27,493 nucleotides of DNA from DAHVFY01 sp040388665 (GTDB taxonomy: Bacteria > Chlamydiota > Chlamydiia > Chlamydiales > Rhabdochlamydiaceae): assembly GCA_040388665.1 (NCBI GenBank), contig JAZKBL010000018.1:1-27493 (forward strand). The letters are read 5' to 3'. Under the pieces are notes generated by a model. That model saw only the letters and a list, made by a program, of their open reading frames with translations, was not told where the DNA came from and did no database searches. Made by a program: the position numbers and the translations under genes. Of the stretch, positions 1 to 7,022 are shown piece by piece (position 1 is the stretch's first letter; each line of letters begins with the position of its first letter).

Positions 1-967
1 TAATGGCTGCAAGAGCCCATACCATAGAAGTGTAGCCGAAGAGTCTTTTATGGGAAAAAACAGGAACGACTTCTGAAAAAACACCAAATGCGGGGAGAAC
101 AAGAATGTAAACTTCTGGATGACCCCACGCCCAGAATAGGTTGATATACATCATGGGATTTCCGCCAAAATCAGCCGTAAAAATACGCGTATCAAGAAGA
201 CGATCTGTTGTAAGCATTGCAGCTGTTGCAGTAAGTATAGGGAAGGCAAAGACGACAAGCGCCATCGTTGCAAGTGTCGCCCAAACAAAGATTGGCATTC
301 TCATGAGCGTCATGCCAGGGCAACGCATTTTTAAAATCGTGGCAAGGAAGTTGATCCCAGAAAGAAGACTCCCAGCACCTGAAATCTGCACACTCCATAA
401 CCAATAGTCAACACCAACTCCTGGGTTATATTTACTGCCTGACAAAGGCGGATATGCCGACCAACCCGTGCCTGCGTAAACCCCAATGACTAAAGAAACA
501 AGAACAAACATCGCGCCAGAGGCAAATAGCCAGAAACTTAAATTGTTAAGGAAGGGGAATGCAACGTCACGCGCGCCGATTTGTAGTGGTAATATGAGAT
601 TGATAAGGCCGAACATCAGTCCCATGCCCACAAAAAAGATCATCGTTACACCGTGAGCTGTGACCACTTGTTGAAAATGATCCGCTGTTAAGTACCCCAT
701 GGAATCACCAAAAGCAAACGCCTGCTGCGCTCGAATCATGAGCGCATCGATAAGCCCTTTAGAGAGCATGATGAAAGAGACGATGATGTACATGATGCCG
801 ATTTTTTTGTGATCAACAGAGGTTAGCCATTCGCTCCAAAGCCAGCGCCAGCGTTTATAGTGAGTGAGAAGTACGATGATAAACACTGCACCAAGGAACA
901 TCGAAAGTCCGGCAAGATATTCAATCCCATCGTGTTTAAAAGCATCTAGCGTTAATCTTCCAAACAT
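1..967 (-). CDS. cyoB: Cytochrome o ubiquinol oxidase subunit I, partial (N-terminal 322 residues)
   Basis: Catalytic subunit of a bo3-type quinol oxidase, which reduces oxygen at a heme-copper centre and pumps protons across the inner membrane. The reading frame runs off the window start, so roughly the second half is missing (E. coli CyoB is about 660 residues). Visible landmarks, compared from memory with E. coli CyoB: TAHG with the low-spin heme His at 105, GARD with the D-channel Asp at 134, and WAWGHPEVY with CuB ligand His283, Glu285 and the cross-linking Tyr287. Quinone-site residues Asp74, His97 and Gln100 are kept, but the position of E. coli Arg71 is Lys70. Start ATG at 967 has a GAGG motif about 9 bases upstream. 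It lies 31 bases after cyoA on the same strand, the usual cyoAB order. Confidence 0.96.
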   Translation of the reverse strand, partial: MFGRLTLDAFKHDGIEYLAGLSMFLGAVFIIVLLTHYKRWRWLWSEWLTSVDHKKIGIMYIIVSFIMLSKGLIDALMIRAQQAFAFGDSMGYLTADHFQQVVTAHGVTMIFFVGMGLMFGLINLILPLQIGARDVAFPFLNNLSFWLFASGAMFVLVSLVIGVYAGTGWSAYPPLSGSKYNPGVGVDYWLWSVQISGAGSLLSGINFLATILKMRCPGMTLMRMPIFVWATLATMALVVFAFPILTATAAMLTTDRLLDTRIFTADFGGNPMMYINLFWAWGHPEVYILVLPAFGVFSEVVPVFSHKRLFGYTSMVWALAAI

Positions 968-998
968 AGCATTTCCTCAAAAGGGGTTAGATGAAGCC

Positions 999-1862
999 TT
1001 ATTTCGAAGGTTCCATGTATTTCATCATTATGTGTTCAAAAAGATCCTCTTGCGCAAGGACGTAATAGGTTACCGGATGATATGAGCTTGGTTTTGCCAA
1101 TTCGTCATACTCGCTATGATTTAAGGGCTTGGCTGATTGTTTTATCGACTGTACCCAGGCATCAAAATCTGCTTCAGATGTAGAGTTAGCAGTAAACCTC
1201 ATCCCGGCAAAACCTGTGCCGCTAATATTTGCAGAGACACCTCGATAGCTGCCGATTTCGTTTGCTATCAGATGGAGTTTAGAGCGCATCGCAGGCATCG
1301 CATAAATCTGACCGCCCAGTTGCGGGATCCAAAAAGAATTCATGGGGGCATCAGAGGTGATCTCAAAATTAAGAGGGGTCTTTTCTGGAAATTGAACAAA
1401 ATTAACTGTTGCAATACCTTGCTGAGGATAGATGAACAACCATTTCCAATCTAAAGCGACAACTTGAATCTCAATCGGTTTTTTATCTGACACAAGGGGC
1501 TCAAAAGGATTTAGCTCGTGGCTTGATTTCCACGTGATCACAGCGAGCACCGCGATGATCACAAGAGGAACGCCCCACCAGCAGTATTCAGCGATGTAAT
1601 TATGTTCCCAATCAGGGGTGTGTTTTGCTTTTTCGTTACTTGCTCTATATTTCCACGAAAAAAAGAGCGTGAAAGCAAACACCGGGATGACGACGATTAA
1701 CATCAGAAGAGAAGCTGTAATGATCAGATCCTTTTCTTTTTCTCCAATGATTCCTTTAGGCTCTAGGACAGCAATATCATGGCTAGAAATATACATGACA
1801 GAAAGTGCTGCGATGGCAAGAAGGATTAAAATGGAAAGGACAATTTTAAACGTTTTTTTCAT
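999..1862 (-). CDS. cyoA: Cytochrome o ubiquinol oxidase subunit II
   Basis: Subunit II of the bo3 quinol oxidase, 287 residues from the chosen start. Three hydrophobic stretches are seen: about residues 4-24, then LLMLIVVIPVF with the WKYRASN motif, then a helix ending in TWKSSHEL. The periplasmic cupredoxin domain follows, with DWKWLFIYPQQGIATVN and QLGGQIYAM. The Cys/His/Met CuA ligands of cytochrome c oxidases are absent, as expected for a quinol oxidase. E. coli CyoA is a lipoprotein with Cys25, but this N-terminus has no lipobox cysteine, so it is probably held by an uncleaved helix. The ATG at 1862 (MKKTFK) puts a signal-like helix first. An in-frame ATG 7 codons upstream (1883) and longer starts are possible, because no strong ribosome site decides. 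Gene order cyoA-cyoB supports the call. Confidence 0.95.
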   Translation of the reverse strand: MKKTFKIVLSILILLAIAALSVMYISSHDIAVLEPKGIIGEKEKDLIITASLLMLIVVIPVFAFTLFFSWKYRASNEKAKHTPDWEHNYIAEYCWWGVPLVIIAVLAVITWKSSHELNPFEPLVSDKKPIEIQVVALDWKWLFIYPQQGIATVNFVQFPEKTPLNFEITSDAPMNSFWIPQLGGQIYAMPAMRSKLHLIANEIGSYRGVSANISGTGFAGMRFTANSTSEADFDAWVQSIKQSAKPLNHSEYDELAKPSSYHPVTYYVLAQEDLFEHIMMKYMEPSK

Positions 1863-1951
1863 AGGTTTTAGCAATGACCTCATTGATCTTATTCTCACAG
1901 ATCTAACCCGTCTTTCTGAAAAAGTAAACAAAAAAATTGATCCAGAGAAAT

Positions 1952-1969
1952 AACATGAAGCTTCATGTT
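1952..1969. promoter_or_regulatory. Perfect 18-bp palindrome between divergent cyoA and DUF6176 genes
   Basis: AACATGAAG is followed directly by its reverse complement CTTCATGTT. It lies between the cyoA start (minus) and the gene starting at 2046 (plus), the only intergenic space both promoters can use. A dyad with no loop suits a dimeric repressor or activator site better than an RNA hairpin. Which protein would bind is unknown. Confidence 0.4.
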
Positions 1970-2045
1970 TTTTAGCTTTGAAGAAAAATGAAATAATTGT
2001 TTAAAATTTAAAGCTGTAACTGGCCAACGCTTTAGTGGAGAAACT

Positions 2046-2405
2046 ATGTTAGATAATGACATGCATCAACCTTCTCAAGTGATTTGCACCTCTTCTAAAA
2101 TCAAAGAAGGGTGTTTTGAAGATGTTCGCGGTTGGTTAAAACAGCTCCAAGATCGAAAAGAAGAAACCTTAGAAAGTTTTAAAAATGAGGGTGTTTTGTT
2201 AGAGTCGGCATTTCTTCAAGAACATCATGGTCAATATTACCTCATCTATTACATGAAGGCAGAAGACGTGGATCAGGCTATGGCTGTTTTTCGAGCATCA
2301 TCTCTTGAAATAGATGGGTTTCATAGGCAATGTTGGGAACAATTTACCGAGCAACATCAAGTGCTCTCTCCAGTTTTTCATTTAGAAATTTTAGATAAAC
2401 ACTAA
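2046..2405 (+). CDS. DUF6176 family protein
   Basis: A 119-residue soluble protein with no signal peptide or membrane segment. The pattern (central YYLIYYMKAEDVDQAMAVF, tail IDGFHRQCWEQFTE) resembles DUF6176, a small alpha/beta ferredoxin-like family of unknown function that I recall in chlamydiae; this is recognition by eye. The ATG at 2046 has GGAG about 6 bases upstream; an in-frame Met at codon 6 is less well placed. The stop overlaps the convergent higA stop (2402-2405), so the two transcripts converge tail to tail with no room for separate terminators. Confidence 0.7.
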   Translation: MLDNDMHQPSQVICTSSKIKEGCFEDVRGWLKQLQDRKEETLESFKNEGVLLESAFLQEHHGQYYLIYYMKAEDVDQAMAVFRASSLEIDGFHRQCWEQFTEQHQVLSPVFHLEILDKH

Positions 2406-2680
2406 ACGACGCGAATTTCCAGTGTTTTTCCAAGGGCAGAAGTCGCGATAACTAGAGATTTTAAGCTACATGATTTTGTGGGATCAAGGAGTCGATCAAC
2501 TGCTGTACGGCTTGTTTTCATTTTTTTTGCAAATTGGGACTTAGTCATTTTTTGTTTTTTAAGTTCTTTTTCTAGTTGAAAGGCAATGACTCTTTTTACT
2601 GCTTCTGTATTGCATTCTTCAAAGATTCCTTCCTCTTTAAGGAAGTCATCAAAGTTGGATCCTTTGTGCTTATTTACCAT
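2402..2680 (-). CDS. higA: HigA-type antitoxin (XRE family)
   Basis: A 92-residue DNA-binding antitoxin expected to neutralise the upstream HigB and repress its own operon. The C-terminal half is a Cro/C1-type helix-turn-helix (KMTKSQFAKKMKTSRTAVDRL, about residues 46-66) followed by SLKSLVIATSALGKTL. The N-terminal acidic segment would contact the toxin. ATG at 2680 is chosen because it has a good AGGAAGGA site about 5 bases upstream inside the end of the toxin gene; the longer frame to 2728 is fully inside higB. The 11-base overlap with higB implies translational coupling. Toxin-first order is typical of higBA. Confidence 0.85.
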   Translation of the reverse strand: MVNKHKGSNFDDFLKEEGIFEECNTEAVKRVIAFQLEKELKKQKMTKSQFAKKMKTSRTAVDRLLDPTKSCSLKSLVIATSALGKTLEIRVV

Positions 2681-3041
2681 GAGATTTTCCTTCCTGAGCC
2701 TCATATTTTTTGGCTCGTTTTTTTGCAAGTTGTAGATCTTCTGAAGGAGTTTGTTGAGTTTTTTTAATAAACCCGTGAAGTAAAACCACCTCCCCTTGGA
2801 TCATTTTAAAAATGATTCGAGCAATACAGTTAGGAAGGCGAAATCGTATTTCCCACAGACCATCTTTTAAGTTCCGTACAAGGGGCATACCTAAAGGCCA
2901 CCCTAACTGAACTGTTCTCATGTCTTTTCCGATAATTTTTCGACAGTTTTTATCTAAAGAATAGAGCCAGTCTTTAACGGGTTCATTTTCGCTGTTTTCT
3001 TCTTTATAAAATACAACAGGTATTGGGCTGTACTGCGTCAT
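2670..3041 (-). CDS. higB: HigB-type RelE-superfamily toxin (Gp49-like)
   Basis: A 123-residue protein of the phage Gp49-like/HigB group of the RelE superfamily, predicted to be a ribosome-dependent mRNA endonuclease. Diagnostic stretches are VKDWLYSLD, the MPLVRNLKDGLWEIRFRL core, IARIIFKM and the HGFIKKTQQTP loop, followed by a basic helix. Start ATG at 3041 has AGGA about 7 bases upstream. It is followed by higA with an 11-base overlap. A dyad upstream (3063-3086) probably serves as the antitoxin operator. It appears full length, so the module may be active. Confidence 0.87.
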   Translation of the reverse strand: MTQYSPIPVVFYKEENSENEPVKDWLYSLDKNCRKIIGKDMRTVQLGWPLGMPLVRNLKDGLWEIRFRLPNCIARIIFKMIQGEVVLLHGFIKKTQQTPSEDLQLAKKRAKKYEAQEGKSHGK

Positions 3042-3062
3042 CTAGCATTCCTAGTTAATTTG

Positions 3063-3093
3063 GAGTGTACCATTTTTAGTACATTCAATGCAA
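3063..3093 (-). promoter_or_regulatory. Candidate higBA promoter with overlapping HigA operator
   Basis: GAGTGTAC (3063-3070) and GTACATTC (3079-3086) form an inverted repeat, 7 of 8 positions matching, with an 8-base spacer. On the minus strand a -35-like TTGCAT (3093-3088) and a -10-like TACACT (3069-3064) are 18 bases apart, and the dyad covers the spacer and the -10. This is the expected geometry for self-repression by the antitoxin. Binding by HigA is inferred. Confidence 0.45.
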
Positions 3094-3209
3094 GGGGTAG
3101 AATTTTCTCTATGGTGCAGGGTTGTGTGTGTTAATATTTATTTTTAAATATTTATAAATGATGAAATGAGTTATAGTTTTGCTTTTTATACATAGATTAT
3201 TAGGAAACA

Positions 3210-4496
3210 ATGTCATTTAAAAATCTTGGTCTTCAGAAAGAGCTTCTTCAAGCAATCGATGAAAAAGGCTATACAGAAGCTACACCTATTCAAATACAAG
3301 CAATTCCGCTCATTCTTAAAGGCGGGGATGTGCTGGCAGGTGCGCAAACAGGTACTGGAAAAACAGCTGGATTCACATTGCCCCTTCTGCAGCTTTTGAT
3401 GACACGGATCAAGAAGCAAAAAGGTCATGCAGTGCGTGCGCTTATTTTAACTCCGACAAGAGAGCTTGCAGCGCAAGTGGGCGAGAGTGTTCAGACATAC
3501 GGAAAATATTTACCGCTTAAAGCCCAGGTCATTTTTGGTGGAGTGAACATCAATACCCAAATCAAAAAGTTACAAACGTTTAATGCAGACATTCTTATTG
3601 CAACTCCTGGAAGGCTTTTAGATCTCGTATCACAAAAGGTCGTTGATCTTTCTCAGGTTGAAATTTTTGTTTTAGATGAAGCAGATCGGATGATGGATAT
3701 GGGCTTTATCCATGATATTCGCAAGGTTTTAGCGCTGTTGCCTAAAAACCAACAAAACCTTTTATTCTCTGCAACGTTTTCAGCTGAGATTAAAAACTTA
3801 GCGTGCGCTCTTTTAAAGTCTCCTCAAACAATAGAGGTGGCTCGTCATAACACGCCAGCGGAACTTGTCTCACAAGTGGTTTATTCGGTCGATAATAAGC
3901 GAAAGAAAGAGCTTCTTTCGTTTTTGATCTCTTCACAAAAGTGGGAACAAGTTCTTGTGTTTGCGCGTACGAAACACGGCGCAAATCGACTTGCAAAGCA
4001 GCTTACGGACAATGGAATTAAAGCAGATGCGATCCATGGAAATAAAAGTCAGTCTGCGCGGACAAAAGTTCTCCATGACTTTAAGCAAGGCTCACTCCGT
4101 GTACTTGTAGCGACAGACATTGCAGCACGAGGACTTGATATTGAAGAGCTCCCTCATGTTGTCAATTTTGAACTTCCGAATGTTCCTGAAGATTATGTAC
4201 ACCGGATCGGGCGTACTGGACGTGCAGGGAATACAGGCTGCGCTTACTCTCTTGTTTGCATTGATGAACATAAACTGCTTGTAGATATTGAACGTTTATT
4301 AAAACGCAGCATTCCTAAAATGGTTGAGCCGGGCTTTGAGCCAGACCCTTCTATTGCAGCAGAGCCTATTCCCAATGGGCGGAGCAATCAGTTTAGAGGA
4401 CCTCAAAACAGTTCAGATAGAAATCGTCCTCCAAGACAGAAAACATCCAATCAGCGCCATCAAAAGCCGAAGAAACCTGTTTTTGGAAAAAGATAA
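3210..4496 (+). CDS. DEAD-box ATP-dependent RNA helicase (RhlE-like)
   Basis: A 428-residue cytosolic RNA helicase, probably acting in ribosome assembly or mRNA turnover. All core motifs are present in order: Q motif region GYTEATPIQIQAIP (20-33), motif I AQTGTGKT (45-52), PTRELAAQ (82-89), TPGR (132-135), DEAD (156-159), SAT (187-189), RGLD (307-310) and HRIGRTGR (331-338). The C-terminal tail (about 380-428) is a low-complexity Arg/Lys/Gln/Pro-rich extension typical of the RhlE/CsdA group and likely binds RNA. The ATG at 3210 has AGGAA just upstream. The gene is divergent from higBA and stands alone. Specific orthology (RhlE against other DEAD paralogs) is not certain. Confidence 0.95.
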   Translation: MSFKNLGLQKELLQAIDEKGYTEATPIQIQAIPLILKGGDVLAGAQTGTGKTAGFTLPLLQLLMTRIKKQKGHAVRALILTPTRELAAQVGESVQTYGKYLPLKAQVIFGGVNINTQIKKLQTFNADILIATPGRLLDLVSQKVVDLSQVEIFVLDEADRMMDMGFIHDIRKVLALLPKNQQNLLFSATFSAEIKNLACALLKSPQTIEVARHNTPAELVSQVVYSVDNKRKKELLSFLISSQKWEQVLVFARTKHGANRLAKQLTDNGIKADAIHGNKSQSARTKVLHDFKQGSLRVLVATDIAARGLDIEELPHVVNFELPNVPEDYVHRIGRTGRAGNTGCAYSLVCIDEHKLLVDIERLLKRSIPKMVEPGFEPDPSIAAEPIPNGRSNQFRGPQNSSDRNRPPRQKTSNQRHQKPKKPVFGKR

Positions 4497-4516
4497 GACT
4501 TTATCCTTCGACGCAT

Positions 4517-4761
4517 GAAAACCCAGTCGTTTAGGACTGGGATGAAATGCGCTTCTTGTTTTTAATCTTCCATTCCTGCTATATTAGTCTCACTTTCGTG
4601 CAGGCTGAGACTCGCTCTCTAAAAGCACTATGTTTTCGGCTCTCGGTATAGATAGCCTGGGTACCCAGTCCCTAAAGGCCCTCGTCATATAATGTGTATG
4701 ACTAAGAGCAGAAGGCCCCTTCACTGGGAGAAGCCCTCTGCTTTAGCTGAGGGAGTATTCA
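4517..4761 (+). mobile_element. Derelict IS200/IS605-type element ends, no transposase or tnpB
   Basis: The segment begins with a hairpin (CCCAGTC at 4522-4528, GACTGGG at 4535-4541, 6-base loop, no T-run) that could be a left-end palindrome. It closes with the hairpin 4734-4753 (CCCTCTGC, loop TTTA, GCTGAGGG) set in GAAGCC...GAGTATTCAC. That closing arrangement matches, from memory, the right end of IS200/IS605-family elements carrying tnpB. No coding frame for TnpA or TnpB is present. It is either a mini-element or the remains after deletion. Its last bases overlap the stop codon of rlmF on the other strand. Confidence 0.5.
4580..4760 (+). ncRNA. Orphan omega-RNA-like structured RNA
   Basis: Nested pairing is visible: CTGGGTACCCAG palindrome at 4657-4668, GTCATA/TATGAC stem at 4684-4689/4697-4702, AGGCC flanks around it, and the terminal hairpin at 4734-4753. 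AGCAGA (4708-4713) can also pair with TCTGCT (4737-4742), an alternative or pseudoknot contact. The terminal element resembles the 3' scaffold of TnpB guide RNAs, whose guide lies just beyond the transposon right end. Here that guide would be antisense to the 3' end of rlmF. The 5' boundary is a guess, and whether it is transcribed is unknown. Confidence 0.4.
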
Positions 4762-5619
4762 CAAGCTCCATGCAACAAGGCGGCTTATTTTTTGTCCTTG
4801 GCCCATAGGGATCGTTTTAACTTCGCAAGCGTTTATGTGCTCTAATGCACGATAAATGCTTGGGAGGTTGCTTTTTTTTGAAACAAGAGTTGTGAACCAT
4901 GTGCATTTCACGTGAACGCTCTCTTCAATCATACGCTTGATAAACTCAATCTCTCCGCCAGGACACCACAGCTCATTACTTTGTCCTCCAAAATTTAGCG
5001 TCTTTGTCTTTACCTTTAAATTTTTCCACTTTCTGTTAGTTCCAGCTTGAGCATCGCTTTTTGATGCGTGGAAAGGGGGATTGCACATAGAAAGATCGAA
5101 TGTCTCATGATCTTTTATGATCCCTTTAAAAATATGAGAGGGGGATTTTTGCAAACGCAGTTCAATAGCATCTGTAAGGTTGTTCTCTTTGATGATCCCT
5201 TCTGCAATGGAAAGCGCCAAAGGATCAATATCTGTTGCAACAAAACTCCAGCCGTATTCTTGATGACCGATGAGGGGATAGATGCAATTTGCCCCAACTC
5301 CAATATCTAAGATGCGGACATTTTTGTCTTTGGATAGGCTTAGCAAATCTGCAACATGGTGGATGTAATCCGCACGGCCTGGAATGGGCGGGCAGAGAAA
5401 GTTATCCGGTAGATTCCACGTGATATGATAAAAAAATTTTAGAAGAGCTTTATTGAGAGTTTTAACAGCAAATAGATTTGTAAAATCAATCGATTCATTG
5501 CCATATCTATTTTTTGCCACAAATTGAGCCAAATCAGGGCAGCATTCTATGAGCTTTTTAAAATCATAATGACCTCTATGTCGATTTCTTGGGTGTAATT
5601 CTGTTTTCTCTTTTTTCAT
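4759..5619 (-). CDS. rlmF: 23S rRNA (adenine(1618)-N(6))-methyltransferase
   Basis: S-adenosylmethionine-dependent enzyme that methylates A1618 of 23S rRNA. Markers: LHPRNRHRGHYDF at the N-terminus, LCPPIPGRADYIHH, the SAM-binding ILDIGVGANCIYPLIG, ATDID, and the catalytic NPPF motif followed by HAS. The ATG at 5619 (MKKEKTELHPRNRH) is chosen because the family starts just before this motif; an in-frame ATG at 5658 adds 13 residues and neither has a clear ribosome site. The protein stops at RLVAWSL, where homologs I recall usually have a few more residues. The TGA is formed by the end of the adjacent IS-like segment, so a small C-terminal truncation by insertion is likely. Catalytic parts are intact. 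Confidence 0.93.
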   Translation of the reverse strand: MKKEKTELHPRNRHRGHYDFKKLIECCPDLAQFVAKNRYGNESIDFTNLFAVKTLNKALLKFFYHITWNLPDNFLCPPIPGRADYIHHVADLLSLSKDKNVRILDIGVGANCIYPLIGHQEYGWSFVATDIDPLALSIAEGIIKENNLTDAIELRLQKSPSHIFKGIIKDHETFDLSMCNPPFHASKSDAQAGTNRKWKNLKVKTKTLNFGGQSNELWCPGGEIEFIKRMIEESVHVKCTWFTTLVSKKSNLPSIYRALEHINACEVKTIPMGQGQKISRLVAWSL

Positions 5620-5695
5620 TTTTAAAGCCCATTTTTTGATGACAAAATTTGATTCCATGGATAAATTTTGTCTAACAGAATTTTAGGAGTATCGC

Positions 5696-6142
5696 ATGAA
5701 AAAATACATCAGTTTTTCTCTTTTTTCTATCTTAGCGCTCACATCGTCGTTATCAGCTTTAGATACAACCGATCGCGATGCAATTCATAATATTGTTGAG
5801 CATGTGACACATTCTTGGAATGCCCATCAGGGCAGGGGATTTGCTGATCATTACACGCCCGATGCGGACTTTGTTAACATCTTTGGGATGGCATTTTTAG
5901 GCAAAAAAGAGATTGAAGAACGTCATATTGAAATTCTTAAAACTTTTTTAAAGGGTTCAATATTTGAGGTGACTGGATTAAAATTGCGTGAAGCAAAGCC
6001 TGATGTGGTCATCGCTCAAGTTCACTGGAAGGTTACGAACATAAAGAATCCTATGAAGGGTGTATTTACTCATACGTTTGTTAAAAATCAGGATGGGTGG
6101 GAAATCACATCGAGTCAAAACACCCTAATTTCTAAAGAATAA
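5696..6142 (+). CDS. Exported SgcJ/EcaC-type (SnoaL-like, NTF2-fold) protein
   Basis: 148 residues with a clear Sec signal peptide (MKKYISFSLFSILALTSSLSA, cleavage likely after SLSA). The mature part is one NTF2-like domain: IVEHVTHSWNAHQGRGFADHYTPDADFVN, FLGKKEIEERH, and the strand pair ending in FTHTFVKNQDGWEI. This pattern is that of the SgcJ/EcaC group (DUF4440/SnoaL-like). Members of the fold bind small molecules or act as isomerases; the substrate here is unknown. The ATG at 5696 has AGGAG about 8 bases upstream. It is divergent from rlmF, with a short shared promoter region. Confidence 0.82.
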   Translation: MKKYISFSLFSILALTSSLSALDTTDRDAIHNIVEHVTHSWNAHQGRGFADHYTPDADFVNIFGMAFLGKKEIEERHIEILKTFLKGSIFEVTGLKLREAKPDVVIAQVHWKVTNIKNPMKGVFTHTFVKNQDGWEITSSQNTLISKE

Positions 6143-6303
6143 TAGGCTTCTTCTGAAAATAAGCATCTCATTGTAAGTTATTTAAAGATTTTTGCATGCT
6201 AGCTGTCCTGTTATCTTTATTAAATAAAATTCTTTACTTATTAATCAATTAGTTATAAAAAGGAAGTATAGGTGAGTGTTTTTAATTAAATAAGGAGCTC
6301 TTT

Positions 6304-6516
6304 ATGAATAAGGAAGAATTTGAAGGTAATTGGAGTATCGCGAAGGGGAAAATTAAAGAAAAATGGGGAAAATTCACAGATGATGATCTTACTAGAATTA
6401 ATGGTAAGTATGATCAAATGATTGGAACTCTTCAAAAATATTACGGTTATGATAGACAAAAAGCTGAAGAAGAATTCCGTAATTGGAAATACGATAAAAA
6501 AGACAAAGCTGCTTAA
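6304..6516 (+). CDS. CsbD family stress-response protein
   Basis: A 70-residue acidic/basic helical protein matching the CsbD/YjbJ family: MNKEEFEGNWSIAKGKIKEK, KWGKFTDDDLTRINGKYDQM, then GYDRQKAEEEFRNW. Members are abundant general-stress proteins of unknown mechanism. AGGAG lies about 7 bases before the ATG. It is followed at once by a rho-independent terminator (6521-6560), so it is a single-gene transcript. It faces two small membrane-protein genes that often accompany stress and envelope loci. Confidence 0.9.
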   Translation: MNKEEFEGNWSIAKGKIKEKWGKFTDDDLTRINGKYDQMIGTLQKYYGYDRQKAEEEFRNWKYDKKDKAA

Positions 6517-6520
6517 GGGC

Positions 6521-6560
6521 AAGCCCTCTTTTTCTGAAAGAAGAGGGGCTTTTTATTTTT
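6521..6560 (+). terminator. Rho-independent terminator of csbD, probably bidirectional
   Basis: AAGCCCTCTTTTTC and GAAAGAAGAGGGGCTT form a long stem with one bulge around a very short loop, followed by TTTTTATTTTTT. It overlaps the end of the minus-strand DUF3185 gene (stop at 6553-6555), so on the minus strand the hairpin follows that gene as well and may end both transcripts. Confidence 0.85.
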
Positions 6561-6750
6561 TGCGCGCAACAAATACGGTAATTCCACCAACTGCTAAAAT
6601 AACGCCGCCGATGAGATACCACATAGTTTCATCTGTATATCGACCTGTTGTTGTCTCCACGAGTTTTTCAGACAGTTTGTCAGTGGAGTTGATTCCAAAA
6701 ACAAGCAGAAGAGCTCCCGCAACAAAAAGTATAATTCCTAATATTTTCAT
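6553..6750 (-). CDS. DUF3185 family small membrane protein
   Basis: 65 residues with two transmembrane segments (about 4-20 and 43-61) around a polar loop INSTDKLSEKLVE..TGRYTDETMWY, the DUF3185 pattern. Likely an inner-membrane protein; function unknown. Its ATG overlaps the stop of the upstream DUF3309 gene by one base (TAATG), so the two are translationally coupled. It converges on csbD across a shared terminator. Confidence 0.82.
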   Translation of the reverse strand: MKILGIILFVAGALLLVFGINSTDKLSEKLVETTTGRYTDETMWYLIGGVILAVGGITVFVARKK

Positions 6751-6905
6751 TAGATTTTACCCAAAAGGAGTAAGATTAGGATAATCAATAAAACGATACC
6801 CAAGCCTCCAAAAGGATAGTATCCCCAGCCGGCATTATAAGGCCAACGAGGAAACGCGCCGATTAACAATAAAATCAATATAACGAGAAGAACGGTACCC
6901 AACAT
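6750..6905 (-). CDS. DUF3309 family small hydrophobic protein
   Basis: A 51-residue protein: MLGTVLLVILILLLIGAFPR, then WPYNAGWGYYPFGGLG, then a second Leu/Ile helix ending LLLLGKI. This two-helix arrangement with a Trp/Tyr/Gly/Pro linker is the DUF3309 signature. ATG at 6905 is chosen because AGGAG sits 7 bases upstream; the ATG at 6911 touches that site and is too close. The TAA overlaps the DUF3185 start. Function is unknown; a membrane location is expected. Confidence 0.82.
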   Translation of the reverse strand: MLGTVLLVILILLLIGAFPRWPYNAGWGYYPFGGLGIVLLIILILLLLGKI

Positions 6906-7022
6906 AGACATCTCCTTTTGTATGGGGTTCTTATTTATATCTATTGCAAATTGTAAGATTTTGTAAAACTCAATTTATTACGAGGTAAAAAATGCTTGTA
7001 CTTATTTAATGCTCTGATTTTG

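Noticed and set aside
4522..4541. CCCAGTC/GACTGGG hairpin as a rho-independent terminator of the helicase gene
   Set aside because: No T-run follows it. It fits better as part of the IS-like segment, though it may still slow transcription.
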